A stretch of DNA of 5,592 bases from contig DAIDML010000087.1 of assembly GCA_027449005.1 (NCBI GenBank), positions 1-5,592 on the forward strand, written 5' to 3'. The notes under the pieces were generated by a model. It was not told where the DNA came from and ran no database searches. It saw only the letters and a list, made by a program, of their open reading frames with translations. Shown here piece after piece: positions 5,122 to 5,592 of the stretch. Position 1 is the first letter of the stretch, and the number at the start of each line of letters is the position of its first letter. Made by a program: the position numbers and the translations under genes. This DNA is from Erysipelotrichaceae bacterium (GTDB lineage Bacteria > Bacillota_I > Bacilli_A > Erysipelotrichales > Erysipelotrichaceae).

Positions 5122-5592
5122 ATGAATAAAAGTCAAGAACTGCTTAAACTCAATGAACAACATGGAGCAAACAACTATCATCCTTTACCCATAGTGATTG
5201 AACATGCTCAGGGAGTCTGGGTTGAAGATGTTGAAGGAAAACGTTATTTAGATATGCTTGCAGCATATTCTGCCATGAATCATGGGCATCGTCATCCTAA
5301 AGTCATTCAAGCACTTAAAGATCAAGCTGATAAGGTTACCTTGACTTCTCGTGCGTTTGAAAACAGTGTGTTACCCCTTTTCTATCAACGTCTTGCAAAA
5401 TTCACAAACAAAGACATGATCTTGCCCATGAACACAGGAGCAGAAGCGGTTGAAACAGCCATTAAGGCTGCACGACGTTGGGCATTGGATGTCAAAAAGG
5501 TTGAAGAGAATGCTTCAGAAATCATTGTTTGCACCAACAATTTTCATGGACGTACAACGACCATCATTTCTTTCTCCAATGATGAGAATGCT
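5122..5592 (+). CDS. rocD: Ornithine aminotransferase, N-terminal part
   Basis: RocD transfers the delta-amino group of ornithine to 2-oxoglutarate, giving glutamate semialdehyde and glutamate; it is a PLP-dependent class III aminotransferase in the cytosol that links arginine/ornithine breakdown to proline and glutamate. The first 157 residues are visible, open to the window end; the usual length is about 400. [20 protein letters not shown] near residues 14-33 and [17 protein letters not shown] are very close to Bacillus Roc[19 protein letters not shown] contains the PLP-phosphate GAEA motif, and NNFHGRT is the aromatic cofactor-stacking motif. The PLP-binding Lys is beyond the window. The ATG follows GAGG (5111-5114) by seven bases. 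No arginine catabolic partner is seen in the visible part. Confidence 0.95.
   Translation, partial: MNKSQELLKLNEQHGANNYHPLPIVIEHAQGVWVEDVEGKRYLDMLAAYSAMNHGHRHPKVIQALKDQADKVTLTSRAFENSVLPLFYQRLAKFTNKDMILPMNTGAEAVETAIKAARRWALDVKKVEENASEIIVCTNNFHGRTTTIISFSNDENA

Noticed and set aside
1..5592. CRISPR array, tRNA or rRNA genes
   Set aside because: No regularly spaced 25-40 bp repeats were seen, and I found no tRNA cloverleaf or rRNA-like conserved stretch.

Overview
The window is AT-rich with short genes and Gram-positive style ribosome binding sites (AAGGAG, GGAGG). The gene families point to a low-GC Bacillota genome: an IS30-type transposase, a membrane-anchored NodB-like deacetylase, a DegV/FakB protein and a Bacillus-like ornithine aminotransferase. 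An Erysipelotrichia- or Clostridia-like host is my best guess, but the sequence does not prove a genus.

Layout from left to right. Bases 1-285 hold the C-terminal end of an IS30-family transposase on the + strand; the rest lies outside the window. A gene-poor stretch follows (286-671) with a bidirectional terminator. Next, on the - strand, comes a two-gene operon reading right to left: a secreted 234-residue protein (1127-1831), then a 152-residue lipoprotein (672-1130). They overlap by ATGA. I recognise neither protein. A long non-coding stretch (1832-2559) carries several short repeats, nested hairpins and a terminator. It separates the operon from another - strand gene, a membrane-anchored polysaccharide-deacetylase-like protein (2560-3822). 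Just upstream of that gene is an interrupted reading frame that may be a decayed or frameshifted small gene.

On the + strand, degV/fakB (4151-4966) has a clear ribosome binding site and a strong intrinsic terminator. After it comes the 5' part of rocD, ornithine aminotransferase (5122 to the window end), preceded by a 20-bp palindrome that could be an operator.

The genes do not form one pathway. DegV proteins bind fatty acids for phospholipid synthesis, RocD links ornithine to glutamate semialdehyde metabolism, and the deacetylase and the secreted/lipoprotein pair act at the cell surface. The parts least explained by known families are the secreted/lipoprotein pair, the deacetylase with an altered metal-site residue, and the repeat-rich intergenic DNA. 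I see no clear evidence of a complete new multi-gene system.
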